From: Paragordius varius | Taxonomy: Eukaryota > Nematomorpha | DNA: 64,000 nucleotides | Direction: 5' to 3' | Assembly: GCA_964247055.1 (NCBI GenBank) | Contig: OZ176053.1 | Location: 7,688,001-7,752,000 of the forward strand | Shown here: in pieces, positions 37,775-52,874 of the stretch | Position numbering within the stretch: position 1 is the stretch's first letter | How the letters are laid out: every line of letters begins with the position of its first letter | The notes under the pieces: model-generated | The model's input: the letters and a program-made list of their open reading frames with translations, nothing else | Told to the model about the DNA's origin: nothing | Databases searched by the model: none | Program-made: the position numbers and the translations under genes

Positions 37775-38095
37775 CAGGGTTGTTCAACAAGCTGCCCACC
37801 GGCCGCACGCGCCTCTCCGAGATGTTTTATGTGCGACCCGTAAAAAATTTAGAAAATTACCAAATAAATAAGAATCCTACAAGAAAAAATACAGTCTCAA
37901 ACGCTTATTAAAAGTGTTATTTCCCAATAATCTATTCTTAAATGCCTTTCCAATTGCCTAAGAAATAAATTTGGTAAAATTAGTTATATTTATTGTAATT
38001 TTTTTACAGTCTTATGTATGTAATCTAATAAAATATTTAGTAATGCCAAACTATTTTTCGGTAGCCTTCGAAGCCATTTGTGTTGGACAACCCTG
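37775..38095. mobile_element. Small hAT MITE (321 bp)
   Basis: Starts CAGGGTTGTTCAACAAGC and ends TGTTGGACAACCCTG, matching inverted termini of about 15 bp. The left subterminal region is GC-rich (CCGGCCGCACGCG), as in many hAT elements. No coding region. The flanking 8-mers do not match well. Confidence 0.65.
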
Positions 38096-39652
38096 GCTTA
38101 GTCGCAAAATTATTTTAGATTACTTAGTTTAAACTTTTAACATATACCACAACGCCGACAAAATACAGACAAATAATTTTCGCGTTTTCTTTCATACTGT
38201 TTTATAAAATGTTGGAATGTTTCATCTTTGAAACAAATATATGTGCCGTTGTTTTATCATCCAAAAAAATTAATTAGTTTTTAGGTTGTTTACCTGAAGC
38301 GCATAAATGTCAAAAACTCTATCCCTCTCTCACTTTATTATTTACTTAAGGTATATAGAATAGGATAATCCCTTTAAAATTAGTCGATATATGTATTGTG
38401 TTTTATATCGTTATAAATATTAGTTTATTTAAATTAAACATTGTGACGTTATAAAAACTATAAGAGGTTTGATTAACAAAGGTAAAAATTTCCTTTCTAC
38501 TATCATTACATATAAAACAATCAAAATGATACAGGTATTTTTGATATTTTCATATTTGATTTGTAAACAAGTGTTTGAATTGGTGTCTAATATTGTGTTG
38601 AAATAAACAAATCATTATCAATAAAAATACATAAATTTTGAATATATTTGATTTATGAATATTAAAATGTATAACAAAACAATAATTATAAGTTTGCTAG
38701 AACTTTTATATATTAAGTTTTTAGAAAAATCTTAAACGATAATCATAAATTTGGCAAATTATTTAATTTTTTTTTACCTTTCGCAACTATAATGTTTATT
38801 TTGTGGTTCAAGACATATGTTATTTAAATTAAGATGTTTTTCTACATGTTAACCAAATTTTTCAACTTACAAATATACAGATTGTGTTGATTGCATTCCA
38901 GCATTGTCTCAATGAAAGTTAATGACTGTTTTTATTTGTTTCTACTTGCCATTGGAAACGCTAATTTATTGAAAAACAGAGTTAGCACACTTATACATAT
39001 GATATGAATTTTATAACTATATATTTAGACACACACATCTACAAGCTAACGAAGATACATAGTATAAAAAATGTTAGTATATAAAAACAACACAAACAAA
39101 ACAACATTATTATGTATAAACGAATGAAAACAAAATATCACACACTGCAATAAGCAACCTCCCCCACCATACAAAAAGAAGAGTAGTATATACATAATGC
39201 ATAAATATCATTGCAATAGTTATATATACATGTATAACATTGCGCACATCATACACATAGAAAGGAAGAAGAAAACATGATTAAAATGATAGTATTATCA
39301 CAATCGTTGAAATAAAATATTATGTACATATGAAGAACTCATTAAAGTTACTCCTTTACCTCCAATAATTTATTAATACCATTCATTACTCTACCACTGT
39401 AACCACCGATATTGTTATAAAAACTTGTCAAAAACAAAAGTTGGTAATACTTACGGATATATTGGTAATCTTATTTTTACCGTTTAAAGACAAACATTCG
39501 GACACCATTTTTGAGGTATATTTTATTATGTTATATAATATAGGTGCCAAATAATCTGATGACTTAATTATTTATGTCGTTAAAAACACTTGATTACACC
39601 TGTATAAATTATGCAAAATTGGATTTATCCGTCATGTGATATCTAACTGGTT
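38096..39652. promoter_or_regulatory. MED13 upstream region (presumed promoter); no specific site recognised
   Basis: About 1.5 kb of AT-rich non-coding DNA in front of the MED13 start. There are no conserved reading frames and no transposon ends in it. It is the only place for the promoter and 5' UTR, but I can name no element with confidence. Confidence 0.35.
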
Positions 39653-42600
39653 ATGAGTAGCAGTGGTAAAGCTACTGGGAATGGTGGAAGTATTGAAGAT
39701 TCTCACACTAACATTTTTGCATTGGTATTGCATTTCATTCATATGTATTTCGATTGATACAATATTTTGTTTATGCAATTTTTTGTGCTCAGATAAAATC
39801 AAGGTCGTTTGTTTCATATATCCATATATTCAATATACATTTTAAGATAACATTTAACTATGTGCATTTAACCAATTAATCTATTAGTTTGGCTCTACTG
39901 GCTTTATGCTTTATGTATATTTACGAATATAGGCCGATCTTAACGGGTTAAAATGGAGAAAGTATGTGTATTGCAATACAACACCCGAATCAACAACCAA
40001 CAATTCAATTGATGTCCTTGGCGATAATGATTGCGACAATGCTCCATATGTTCACGAAGATGACAATTTCCGATCTGTGTCTCAAAACAGCCATATTGGT
40101 TTAAAAGATGGTAACAGCAATAAAGCCCATAGTTATCCGATTACCGATGGCAACACTAAGTTCAATTCATCATTACTCTCAACCAAACTATTGCAAAATG
40201 ATGCCTTGTTTATATCATATTCCAATCTATTGTCCCATAACCTTCTTTGTGTGTGGCGCGTGAAACCGGGAGTGTCAAGTTTACTTTACATACACTTTTA
40301 TTTTTTACAACAGTTGCGTATGATGTATATTATTATTTAGCCTAATTGAAATAATAAGTTAAGTGTCATAATTTGTTAAATTTTAGTAGTTTCTCACTCG
40401 CTACTGTGCTTTAGTATTGCTGTCTAAATTACTTATAAACAAGCGGTTGATTACATAAGTATTGGCCAATAATTTATTTAAAAGTGCTAATAAAGATTAT
40501 TTTTTTACAAACCGCGCATTTTGCTATTAACTTAAAACCCGATAAACTTTGATACTTATTAGATTATCAATAGACCTTAACTATAATTTGTTGTGATTCT
40601 TTAAAAAAATCATTTTAGCCTTAAAATACAACAACAGGTTTATAAAAATTGACTAAATTTACTGATTTTATAAATTTATTCTTCTATACCGAAGTTTATA
40701 AATTTTAGAATGTTTTGATTTTTATTCGATAGATTATAATACAATCAGCGAATTTGCGAAACAATCCCGTGAACTTTGGGTCTTTTGGCATGGAGATGAT
40801 CCATCTTTCGAGAATTTTATCCATAAAGATTTGCAAGGTAAAACTTTTATTTATGTTATGTTATAATAAAAACTTATCAGATTTGATTAATAACGATAAT
40901 TTATGACACATCCTGGTTTTTTTAAAATTATATTTGATTTTGACTATCCATATTGTTAAATGCAACTCACCAAATTAGAGACCGGTTTTTGTAAAATAAA
41001 ATTTGTTAAACTTTAAATACATTTTTTGTCCTTAGTTTTTAATGGATATTTTACTAATTACAAACCTTTTCTCTTTCTGGTTTTGGCTTTTATTTAACAG
41101 TCACACAAATAATCTATGCGTATGGTGGTATTTATTTAATTTTTTTTATTTTTATTATTTCACCAATATTCGCATTTTAAGTGTCATTTATCGATTTTGT
41201 AAAACAGTCGCAGCGCTATAAAAGTACCACACACTTGTTTAATAATCCAATATAATAATAATCATTTCATGAATGTAATCATAAATAATATCATTATATA
41301 ATGTGCCGTGCCGTGCCGCAACGGTTATTTAATAAAAATGACCATATTCATTTTTACTGTGAGATCCATTTTTTAGTATTAGAGTTTTAAAGTTAATAAA
41401 CCATCACAGGAGGCAAACTCATAATTATAGTTAAAAAGCATATATCTAATATAGTAATGAATAAACTTTTAGTTTTTGGGATATAAATGAAACTCTGACA
41501 TGTTTCTTAAATTACATAGATTTTGAAATTGGAAGTTGGGATACCGGCCTATCATACGAATGTCGCACTCTTCTATTCAAAGCATTCCATAATAACATTG
41601 AGAGGTAATTTTATAAGAGGAATTTGCGATAATTTAGGTTTTAAAGTTTGATAATTTATTTTATAAAGAAAATTAAAAAAAAACTAATAATTTATAAATG
41701 TAGGTGTCTAGGTGATTTAATTTATCATAATATATATCTCTTTTTATGTTATATTAGGTACCTGTTACTTCGGGGGTTCGTTCGCTTAGACAAATGGTTT
41801 GTTGAACCTCGATTAACGTTTCACCAATTGTATCGAAAACGCTATTTCGATAACATTTTAAACCGGTACACCTTTTAAACTAAACATTGTTTCTTTATCA
41901 TCTATGATGAATAATTTAATTTACTTATTAAATATAGATCATCATTTCCTTTGAAAACTACTAAAAGTCATGGACTTTATAATAATAATAATAAGCAATC
42001 TGGAGGTAATTTCAAACATATGGAACAGTTTATGAACACAAAATCTTCTTCTGCTTACAAACTACAATTGGCATTTTCTTTCTCCTTTTTCTTGCACGGG
42101 GAAAGTGCCATATGCGCCAGTCTTCAAGTTCAAAAGTTTCCCTGCTTAGCTAGATTTCCTAATTTATCCTCAAACATCCCTGCCCTGGCTCCAAAAATGA
42201 ACGGTATTATTTATTAATTTATAGGCTTGAAAATATATAGTAATCATTTTGATGATATAAAGTTCTAGTGAAATTTTTGTTATAGATGAATTTCCAAATT
42301 TTGATTAGGTTATATTTAACTAAATTTTGAGCTATTAAGCATCTAATGCTACTATTTTAGTAAAAAGGTGACGCTTCGCTAATTGATTTGTTATATTTTT
42401 AAATGGCTTATTTTTCAATGCATAAAATATATAATCTCCAGTATTTTATATCCTATTAAATAATGACATTTCCAATTATAGTAATTTTGGCCCCGTGTGG
42501 TATCTCAGGCATATTGACTGGTAAGTATATGAAAGTCCCAGACACAGGTGTAGAAAGTTTTATGCGGGAATGGCATAAATTCATGCCTGATAAAGATTAT

Positions 42601-45600
42601 GCTACAATATTTTTTGATTGTGATAACTTCTCCAATAACAATTGCAGCAATAATAATAATAATAATATTAATAAAGATGAGCGCCATGGAAAAAGCAACA
42701 TGTCGATTGGCGCCAATGTGCCCGATAAATTCAACAAACTAGCTCAATTAGAATTGGCTGAAATACTTTTGGGTACGATTAAATTATTTTTTGTTCATTT
42801 TTCACAATCAATTTTAAAATGCAATATTATATCAATATCATTATATGTACTTGGATTATAGATATACAAGCTTTTAAACCTAATATAATGTTCACATATA
42901 CAAATTACATGTAAATTTGTGTTTGTTATTCCTTTATAGCCAACAATTATGTAACATATTATCCTACACGACACATTTTATTGGTCGATGATCCAATGGA
43001 TGCCCTACTCCTGGATAATAGTACTGATAATTTTTCTCTGGGCTCAACTTTAAATCTCCCTTGTACGACGAAGACAAAAGATTCCACAAATATGGAAAAA
43101 AGCAAAACAATAATTGTACCATCATCCCTTAACCACAATAATGTTAATAATATTAATAATATTAATAATTCGGTAAATAGCAATACAAATTTAACACCTC
43201 CTCCCTCCCCTGCTTTTATGCTACATAATATTCCTCCATGTAAAATATGTGGTTTAATTGACACAAAATGTGTATGTACTACGGATTCCAAATCTAAATC
43301 TTATCAAGCATACCTAACTCCTGCCCAAGGTAAAAGACAGCATGGTGAAATGGGTAAAATTACTTCTACCCTATTAGCAACGAGCGCTGATGAAACCAAA
43401 TTCCTTGGTCACGCTACTAATATGGATTTAAATGCTTTTGAATGCGATGAAACCATAGCATATTACGAAGGGTAAGGTCTATATTTTTGACATGAAATTT
43501 TTATTGCTGAAAATGATTACACTTGAATGAAGATAGATATATTTCTTTATTGATACTTTTTGGTCGATAATAAATATGTATATAATATTTTTTTGCTTAT
43601 TATTTAGTTGCATGGATTGTCAGTTATTAAATCTCTGTACCAAAAAGGGTGAAAACAAAATGAACATTAGCCTAAAATTTCCCAACAAAACCAAGTTTTG
43701 TCATTGCAATCGAAAGCAAAAAATTCCCGAATATTTACGAAAGTAAGTGCTTACATTAAAATACTTATGAAATTTTTTTAAACAATATTACAGTTTAGGG
43801 TTTAGACATAAAATATTTGACATATGATAATTCTATAACACTAAGTTTGAACAAACAATTAAGATTTTTACAATAATTTTTTTATAAAGTTGAGGTAGGA
43901 TTTTATTATGATAATGAGTTGCTGATCAAACCAAATTACCGTTATTAATATAATCAATATATTATACCATTTACAATTCAAATTCATTCTTGAACACATC
44001 TAATTCACCCTAAAAATAAATTATGTGTTTTCGGGCTAATATAACTCATTATAAATATAAAATATATTTTTACGACATAGTTTATTTTTTCAGCATTATA
44101 TTAATTTTAAACAGAATTTCATATTTAAAAAATATAAAAAACAAGGGTAGTTTTTAATCTTAAAAAACACATAATTTATTTTAGAGTGAACTTGAATTTG
44201 GAGGGTATATTTAAATAGTTCAAGGGTGAATTTGAACTCTATTTGATATACATACTAATGATTTCAATATAATTTAAATTATTTCTTCAATTACCTTATT
44301 ATATGATAAAATTTGAATTATCCAGATTGTATATTTGTCAATCATCTATCAATGATGGACAAAACAAAAATATCATATCCACGTTTGAAAGGCTCAATTA
44401 TATAATTCGCAAAACATCTCTATCCCCCAACTCTGCAATCAAAGTTGCAAGATTAAAACAAAAGCCACCTTACCGTAAACTACATTATTTTATGCAAAGA
44501 CGTCGTTTAAATCCTTCATCATACCATAAATTATTGAATACGTATGATTCAACGGTAGAACTAATACATCAAAATTTGGAACCACCAAATATCTTACAAA
44601 ATATTTCCAATCTTCATCATAAAATTGGCGTTGCGAAAACTAAAAGTATTGATACAGGTGTGGTAGAATACAAAATACCAAAAAATAATGTAATCCCAAT
44701 TTCAAGCTCAATTGTCATTTCTTCGACAGAACCTAAAAATTATCAAGTATTAGCAGAAAAATGTAATCAAACTACCAATGCATTTCTATCATCCGGTAAA
44801 TTTTTGTTAGATAATCAATCATATTACAATTTTTGGCAAATATTTTATATCTTTCATTCTAAAAATAGATGGCAATTCCTACATTAATGTTGCATCAAAA
44901 TTTACGGACAAAACAAAGTAAATATAATTAAACACATCTTTTAATGAATTTGATTTGGTTGTTAATATTGTTTTTTTATTCAATAGGAAAAAAGATGATA
45001 TTACCATACCACAACCACAAAATGTCAGTATGACATTAGTAGATCCGAATAGGAAGAATTTTAACACTTTATACACCAACAGATATATATCTTTTCCTCG
45101 TTGGTTTTCCATAAACAGAATCCGGCTTAAACGATGGTTAATTCACAAAAGGTAATACAACATATATATAATTTATAATTTGACATTTTTTACGTGTAAT
45201 AATGCCAAATAATATGCGAAAAAATTATTAAATAAAACTTTCTATGCTATTTGCTTCTAAAAAAATGGGATAGTTTGAAAATGAAAAGAAACCTAATTTA
45301 TCAAATCTTAATACATCATTATCCCGATTATATTATTTTTATTTTTTTCAGAAAAGCCTTTTTTCTCCACAGTGCAAATAATAGTTTTATTTTCACTTAA
45401 TGTTTTATAAAAATAATTTTTAAACCATCCTTTTTACGGGAAATATGGTATATCAACTTTTTCTAATCAATATATTTTTTAACGGATGACACATCATTAA
45501 AAAGATCATTTTAGTATTGATTTTGGGAATTTTTGAGAAATATAATAAAATGATTTTTTTTAAACATTGTAGCAATTAAATTCTGGTTTTAATGTAATCC

Positions 45601-48600
45601 AAAAAAATGATAAAAATCATTAAATTGTACCGTCTCTAGTCTTCTAAATAATCTTTGCAGTTTGTCGAAAACCTTTTAATATAGTTCATGATATCCTGAT
45701 GATTCATTGCACCTTGCTCCTCGATATCGTTTATACTATGGCGAATAAGAAACGGTATAAAATTATTTTTTAACCTCTCTTGACATTGATATTTGGATAC
45801 TGTAAAACGCGTTGGTTAGCTCTTCTGCCAGCTATAGAGGTTTTGTCCCTTAAAATCCTACGTTCGATGTTTGGAAAAAATTTGAAATTTAAATCTTCAA
45901 AAATATGACTGGAGTTTCTACTAAATCAAGCTGCTCTTTTTCAAAACGTCATTGAACTCATTGAAGGGGATAAAATATCGGAATCGAAGTAGTAAATCAA
46001 GTTAATAATTTAGAATATCAACAAGAGAGGTTAGAAAATAATTTTCTACCGTTCGCAATAGTATAAACGAACTCAAAGAGAAAGGTAAAAATCGTCTGGA
46101 TATCATGAACCATACCAATTGGAAGACGGTACAATTTAATGATTTTTATCATTTTTTGGATTACATTAAAACGAAATTGTACGATGTTAAAAATCATTTG
46201 ATTATATTTCTCAAAAATTCCCAAATAGTAATAGTAAATCAAGTGTGGACATCAAAAAAATCCATATGAACTATTGAAACTTTGAAAGCCATTTTATATG
46301 TCGATAATTCAACTAATTCTTGTGAATCTATAATATTTTAAATAATGGTAAAAACCTGCTCAAACGATAATTTATATTAAGGAATAAAATATACATTTAA
46401 TATACTTATAAATTGTACTTATTTTAAAAATAAAAAAATATTACAATATTATTTTTACATGAAAATTTTTTAATAGTAAACCCCCGCCTCCTTCTATTCA
46501 GACATGTACCGCTTTGTTAATTTAAAAATGCAGGTCACCCTTTACTAACCACTCAATAAGCTTGGTTAAACAAAATTGTCAAACTTAACTTTTTTAGTTG
46601 TTATAATGTTAAGGCATCCTTTTAAATCTTATTTAGAAAACAATATTTAACTCAAATGAAATCCCGACAACTAAACGAAGAACAAGCACATTTAGTAAAC
46701 AACGCATCCAATTACAATCAAAATTCTATCCCTAATCCTCAGTAAGTGCCTAAAATATTTGTTTGTAGGGAAAATGCTTACTTAAATTTTAATTAATATT
46801 CAGTCTTTTTCCAATAAAATAATATATATTTGACAAATATATTAAATTAGTTTCTAAATACCCACCAACACTCAACTTTAAACGAAAAAAAAACCTTATT
46901 AAAAAACGGAAAAATGTATGATAATTAGCTTAAGCTAATTCATTACCCCGCTGTTTATTTCAAAGATTTCATCAGAAGTGGGATTCATTTGGGGATATAT
47001 TTATTATTAACTATCATAAATTAATTAATTTTGTTGTATTTATAGATCACATCAAGAACGATACCTTTTGAATGCTAGAGGAACCGGAACTCAAGCAACC
47101 TCAGATTATTCACCGTTTGTTAAATCTGAACCAAACTTCACATCTCCACTGTATCAAAATGGACCTTCTCCACACACTATTATGATGACTTCTAGCAATT
47201 CAAATAACGAAACTCAGATTGGACCATATTATAACCGTAATAACGCTACATCACATTCTGTCATCACAGATAATAATAATGATATGAAAAGCAATATAAA
47301 TGAGAATGGCACTGGTAAAACCATTTCTACATTTAGTACGGTACCTCCCTCCTTTGACCCCTATGAATTTGATGAATTCAATGAGCAACATGCAAGACAA
47401 AGTAAAAATATTAATTTTACAGGGCATTTTTATGAAATTTGGGAATATTCATAAGAAAGGAACATGAAATTATTTATATTTTTATTATTTAGCTAATAAT
47501 GGGATGCCTTTGATGAGTAATAGCAGCACCAATACAAGAAAAGTATATTTTATGATATTTGTCATCACTTTTTTTCAAATTAACTGATTTAATTGTATTT
47601 TAGTATTTCATTATACTTATATAAGGCAAGGTTTTAATGTTATTTCTGAATTTTTAGATATTTAATGCAAATAACAACAATAGCAAAACTTCACTGCAAT
47701 ACGGTGGTAAAAGCGATGATTCAAACACTAATATATTTCAAAGTTTGAAATCAAAAGACTATGATTTTTCGGTCACAGAAGTATGTATTATTATATAAAT
47801 GATTTACAAAATTTTTATAGCTATTTATATGGTGCATTTGAAAAAATATATCATTTTTGAATTATTTTGATAGAAAACTACTACATCACCCTCGGGACAG
47901 CCCTTGAGTGCAAATGCTCCGTCGCTTAGTAAAATTTTAAATCAACCATTGAACCATCCGAATCCATTAATGCCCAAAATACCTGTGGTTTCTGTTCCAC
48001 TTAATCCTGGAATAATATGTAAGCGATAATAATTACTTTTAACTAATAAAAAACACTTTTACTTTTTTTCTTTCTATAATTAGCTCATTCGCTTTAACAT
48101 TTTTTTTCGATTTCTCAACTATTACTACATGCTATATAATTTTTAAATTTGTCGAAAAAATTTAATGGTTGAATATCAGTATATTTTAATTGTAGAGTAA
48201 TGTTGCTTTGAAATTAACTTTTACACAAAAAACTCTTATTACGGAAATTGGTCATGATGCTGATAATCAGCCATATACTTTTTTTTGAGTCACTATATTT
48301 ATATGAATATTTACTTTGGGATAATTCTTATTTTTATTAAAAAACAGACAGATAATTTATTGTTTATAACAAATTTTAAATGTTTTTTCCAAAATTACTT
48401 GTTTATATATACATATTAAAAATACGCATTTTCTCAATATCAATTTAATCAAAAAAATTTTTGCGGTACGTTAATTATAATTAAACAATTGTGTTTTATT
48501 GTAGCCAACACTGATTTATCGCGCATATTTCCGACACCCCCTAGTCTTGAATCAAATAATTTGTATAGCCCATGTTCTGCCCCTCCTCCAATTGGTTATG

Positions 48601-51600
48601 TTCCGCCGCAAATCACAAACAATAACACAATAATCGGCTCAAATGCAATCACTTACTCAATTCATGGCCCTGATAATGTAAGTTTATCGAAACAGTTTTT
48701 AATTAAAGGTTGATGTAAAAGTATTTTTAAAATGTGCTCAAAGTCCACATTATATGAATGTTTATGTATTTTCAGATTTTAAATGATATTCGTTGGCTAA
48801 TACTAAATACCATTACAAATGAGTATCAGTTTTTCCTTCATTTAAATCCATGCTCTATTACATGTTGTATTCACAACGAATGTTATGTGCAAATATAAAG
48901 TCTTATCAATACATAATATTCAAAGGAAAATATTTTGAACATGTTTCTAATTTCCTATATAATGTTTCATATTAGATATGTAGCTATCCGCCTTCAATAA
49001 ATACATCCACTGTTAATTTTTACGGCGCAGGGCCTACAAATTTTTCCATACCCAATAATTTCGCCAATGCACCACATTTATATTCTAATAGCGGGGTGGT
49101 GGGAATGGGTTCATCTGTCAAAAACAAACCTTATTCTTATCATAATCCTAATCAACTACAGCCTTTAAATGAATTTCCCCCTCCCATTGTACAGTATTAT
49201 AGTGATGGAACTCCGACCTTAGATTCTTTGCTTGATAGAAAACCTTTAGTAAATCCAAATTCCTTGAAAGATACGACTAATTCCTTACCTGATAATAGTT
49301 TATATCCAGGTAGTGGCAAAAATGAAAATTTATTTAATCATATTCGGACTAATTGTGACGCAACACCGCCTACTCAAACTAACCAGTTCAATTATCATGA
49401 TACAAAACGCTTCCATAATTTTCCATTTGCCAATGATAATGATGTAAAAACAGCGATAAATAATTCATTACACCCTAAAATGCCTTACCATGATGGCATA
49501 AAGTCCACAATAAACGCTCGTAATCAACGATTTAACCCACTAAGTTTTGATCTTTCGTCCTCTGATTTAAGGAGCGATACTTCGACAATAAAATCTCCCT
49601 CAGGACTTGATACCAGTTTACTTAATTTGAATTCTTTAGCAAATTCGCTTGTCCAAAATCAAGTATTTATCATAATTTGTTTATTTTTTACATTATCATT
49701 ACCATCCATTTATGATTGTATAATTTTAAGTCAAATGAGAATTGGTCCATAGACACTGCAGTACGAGACGATATGTTCAATGAAATTGATTTGCAGCACA
49801 AAGAAATAGATGGATTGCGTAATTTTTCGGTAAAGTATGCCCGATTCAAAAAATTGCATTCCAATTCACCTAAGTAAAATATTGTGTTATATGCTTATTA
49901 ATAAAAATTATGTATAAGTTTAGCCTTTTTTACATAAAGGATAATCAGTATTGGGTGAATTGAACATTATGTTAATGCCGACTAAAACTTATATAAAAAT
50001 GGGAATAGTTTTTAGTTTAAATTATAATTAAAAATTAGTTTTAACTAATCATTTCTTTAAACTAATTGTTTATGAGTTATATGTATATGATTTTCAACTT
50101 TATATAGTAGCACTAAAGAGTAAATTCCATGCGTCAATAATTCACTGTGGCTATATATATATATATTCACTTTTTTATAGTGCGACAAATACCAATGCAA
50201 ACATAACAACCACTCAGCTTCAAACTGAAAAATTTGAACCAAATATGGTTCATTCGTTTAGCGATATCAAAAAAACTAGTATTGTTACAACAACCAAAAG
50301 TCACATGAATAGTAGTATGATAAAATATACGAATGCCTTGTATGCCGTATTGTATATCGAGAGTCAAAGTTACGCTCAAATGATTGATATAAATTACGAA
50401 TCATCAACTATTTGCGCCTGCAATGCCAGTATTCATCAACATTCTTGCAACTTTATTTCGCCAACAATGTATATCGGTAGTGATCTTGTAAAAACCAAAT
50501 CTAAATATTATCCATGTCACATATCACCTACCAGTATATATCGGTACATTGAACAATTAAGAAACATTTTTAATTTGCCGAATCCTATACCGACTAAATT
50601 ATATAAACCTAATCCCACCCCCGTTGGAACAAATATAAAAGGTAGGCTTTTATCATCACGGTTCGTATGTTATCTTTTTAATTTAAATATAATCTTACTT
50701 ATATATATAAATTTAGATGATCACCCTGAAAATGTTTCTCAGCTTCTAAACAATTACGTAAACTATTTATTGAAGCAAGATAAATTTATACATTACGTAT
50801 CGGCTTCGAAATCTTTGAAGACACTCTCATGCCACAACGACAATACAAAACAGTCAAGACCTAGACCGCAAAATAATCCACAATATTACCATCATAAATG
50901 TATTTGCGGATTTAATTCTTACACAAACCAATATTTGAGCTACAACAATGGCCTATTTTGGGAGGATGAATTAGCTATCGTATATGCTACATCGCCAACT
51001 GATAGCCAACTAAGTAATTTTGTGATTTTTTTTATAAATTTTTCTATATTTGTAAATGTATAAATTTTTACGGTTTTTAAATGAATAGATTCTGCCGTTC
51101 CATTATCCGCAATATATGGATTGATTCGGAATATGATGAGATTCATAATATCTTTTATATATGCAAACTGGTCCACAAACACATCCACTAATCTAGTCAG
51201 TAATGGTAATGCTATTTTTTTAATGAATATGAAGTATTCACAAATTATTATAGATAATTTACATTATATTTCTTTCTATCATTATTTCCATAGATAAAGC
51301 TATCACACCTTTTCGGGTCGTATCTTTTGAAGCTCTATCCGATTATAAGAGAGACGAAACATGGACGCGTTTTATTACAAAAAACGACGCCGGTACAATT
51401 AATAATACAAGATCTGAAAAATCCACCGCCGTTTCTCCAATACTATCGGGTGATATGTTGAATTATGTAATGTGGTTTGGTGGGGCATCGTGTGACCCCT
51501 ACAATTCCCTCCTTTCATCGTTTATTGCCAAAGAGCCAACATCATCACCATCAAATACTATTTTCAATTTATCATGTGATAATAATTTCCTAGCCAGTGA

Positions 51601-52833
51601 CAAAGAGGCGACCATTAATTGGCGAGCTTTTATGGATAGATGTGCCACATTTGAATCTGCTTTTCAATTTGCATCCTCATCAACGGTTTATGGTGATGCG
51701 AATATCAATTTGTTTGGCAATGATAACAACGATAAAGCTAACAATAATACTTGCCAAATTTTGGGGCTATCCCTCTTATTCTCAGCACATGTTTGGCCAC
51801 TCATGACTGGTATTAGTGTTGTTCCCTTTTTAAACTCTGCCATAAATTTGACTTAAAAAATAAAAAATTAATATTGTTTTATCAACAAAATCACATTTTT
51901 GATCCTGAATATTACCTATATAACTTATATAATTACATTTTTGAAATTTAAAATTAAGTCTGTTTTTAATTCAAACTAATCCCTATTTTGCCCCGAAAAA
52001 AGGTTAATTAAAGTTAAAAAAAAATTAAAAAATATGGTTTTCATCATAAAAAGTCTTTCACTTTTTATGTATGATTTGCCTTATAATTGATGTTTATAGT
52101 CGAGTCAGCCACCCCAGATATGAAGGTATGTCAACACTCGGTCCGTTATATGCGTACCATTTTGCGTGATGCCATCGAACGACGGAGCAATCTTATGGAA
52201 ACGTTGGCAGGCATTAATAATATGGCAAGCGTTGCCATGGTAACGCACACTAATCACCCGGCTGTAGATGAATCAGCATCATCATTTGGAGAGGATCCTT
52301 TTGTAAAGGCCAATAATAGTAAAACAGCATGTACCACTACCTTTCCTGGTTCGGCTCCAGGTTCAAACAATATCCCAAATAATCCAGCGCAATTCTTCAC
52401 AAGCCCTCATAACAATGCTATGATGTATGGTAATAGTCATCATTCCCACAGTAATAAATTTGAGCAATCTTGTATCATAAGTGGACCATTGACTTGGCAA
52501 CAGTTTCATAAATTGGCTGGGAGAGGTTACCTTTTTCTTACTTTTCTTGTTAACCAATCGCAATTCAAGTTTTAAAATAATATTTTTTGATTTTTTAAAC
52601 ATTCACTGACATATAATATACTTTACTTATCTATTTTTTCATATTTAGGAAAAGAGGAACGTTGTGAACCCCAGCCAATCCCACAAATATACATTAATTA
52701 TGAAAATGATAAATGTGTCATATCACCGTTATCTCTCTCATTTTGGGTATACTCTATATATATATATTTGTTGTCCTATAAAATATTAATTTATTCTATA
52801 AATTTATAACAAAATATAATATTTGCTAAAACG

Positions 52834-52874
<41 letters not shown>

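Noticed and set aside
17538-39652. LTR retrotransposons, Polintons or CRISPR arrays in the repeat nest
   Set aside because: No paired LTRs, integrase, capsid-like or protease frames, and no regular short repeats with unique spacers were seen; all elements fit DNA transposons, Helitron-like elements or LINEs.
50642-50716. Read-through coding across MED13 intron 20
   Set aside because: The 75-nt segment is open and in frame, but it has GT...AG ends and inserts a hydrophobic stretch absent from the family; retention cannot be fully excluded without RNA data.
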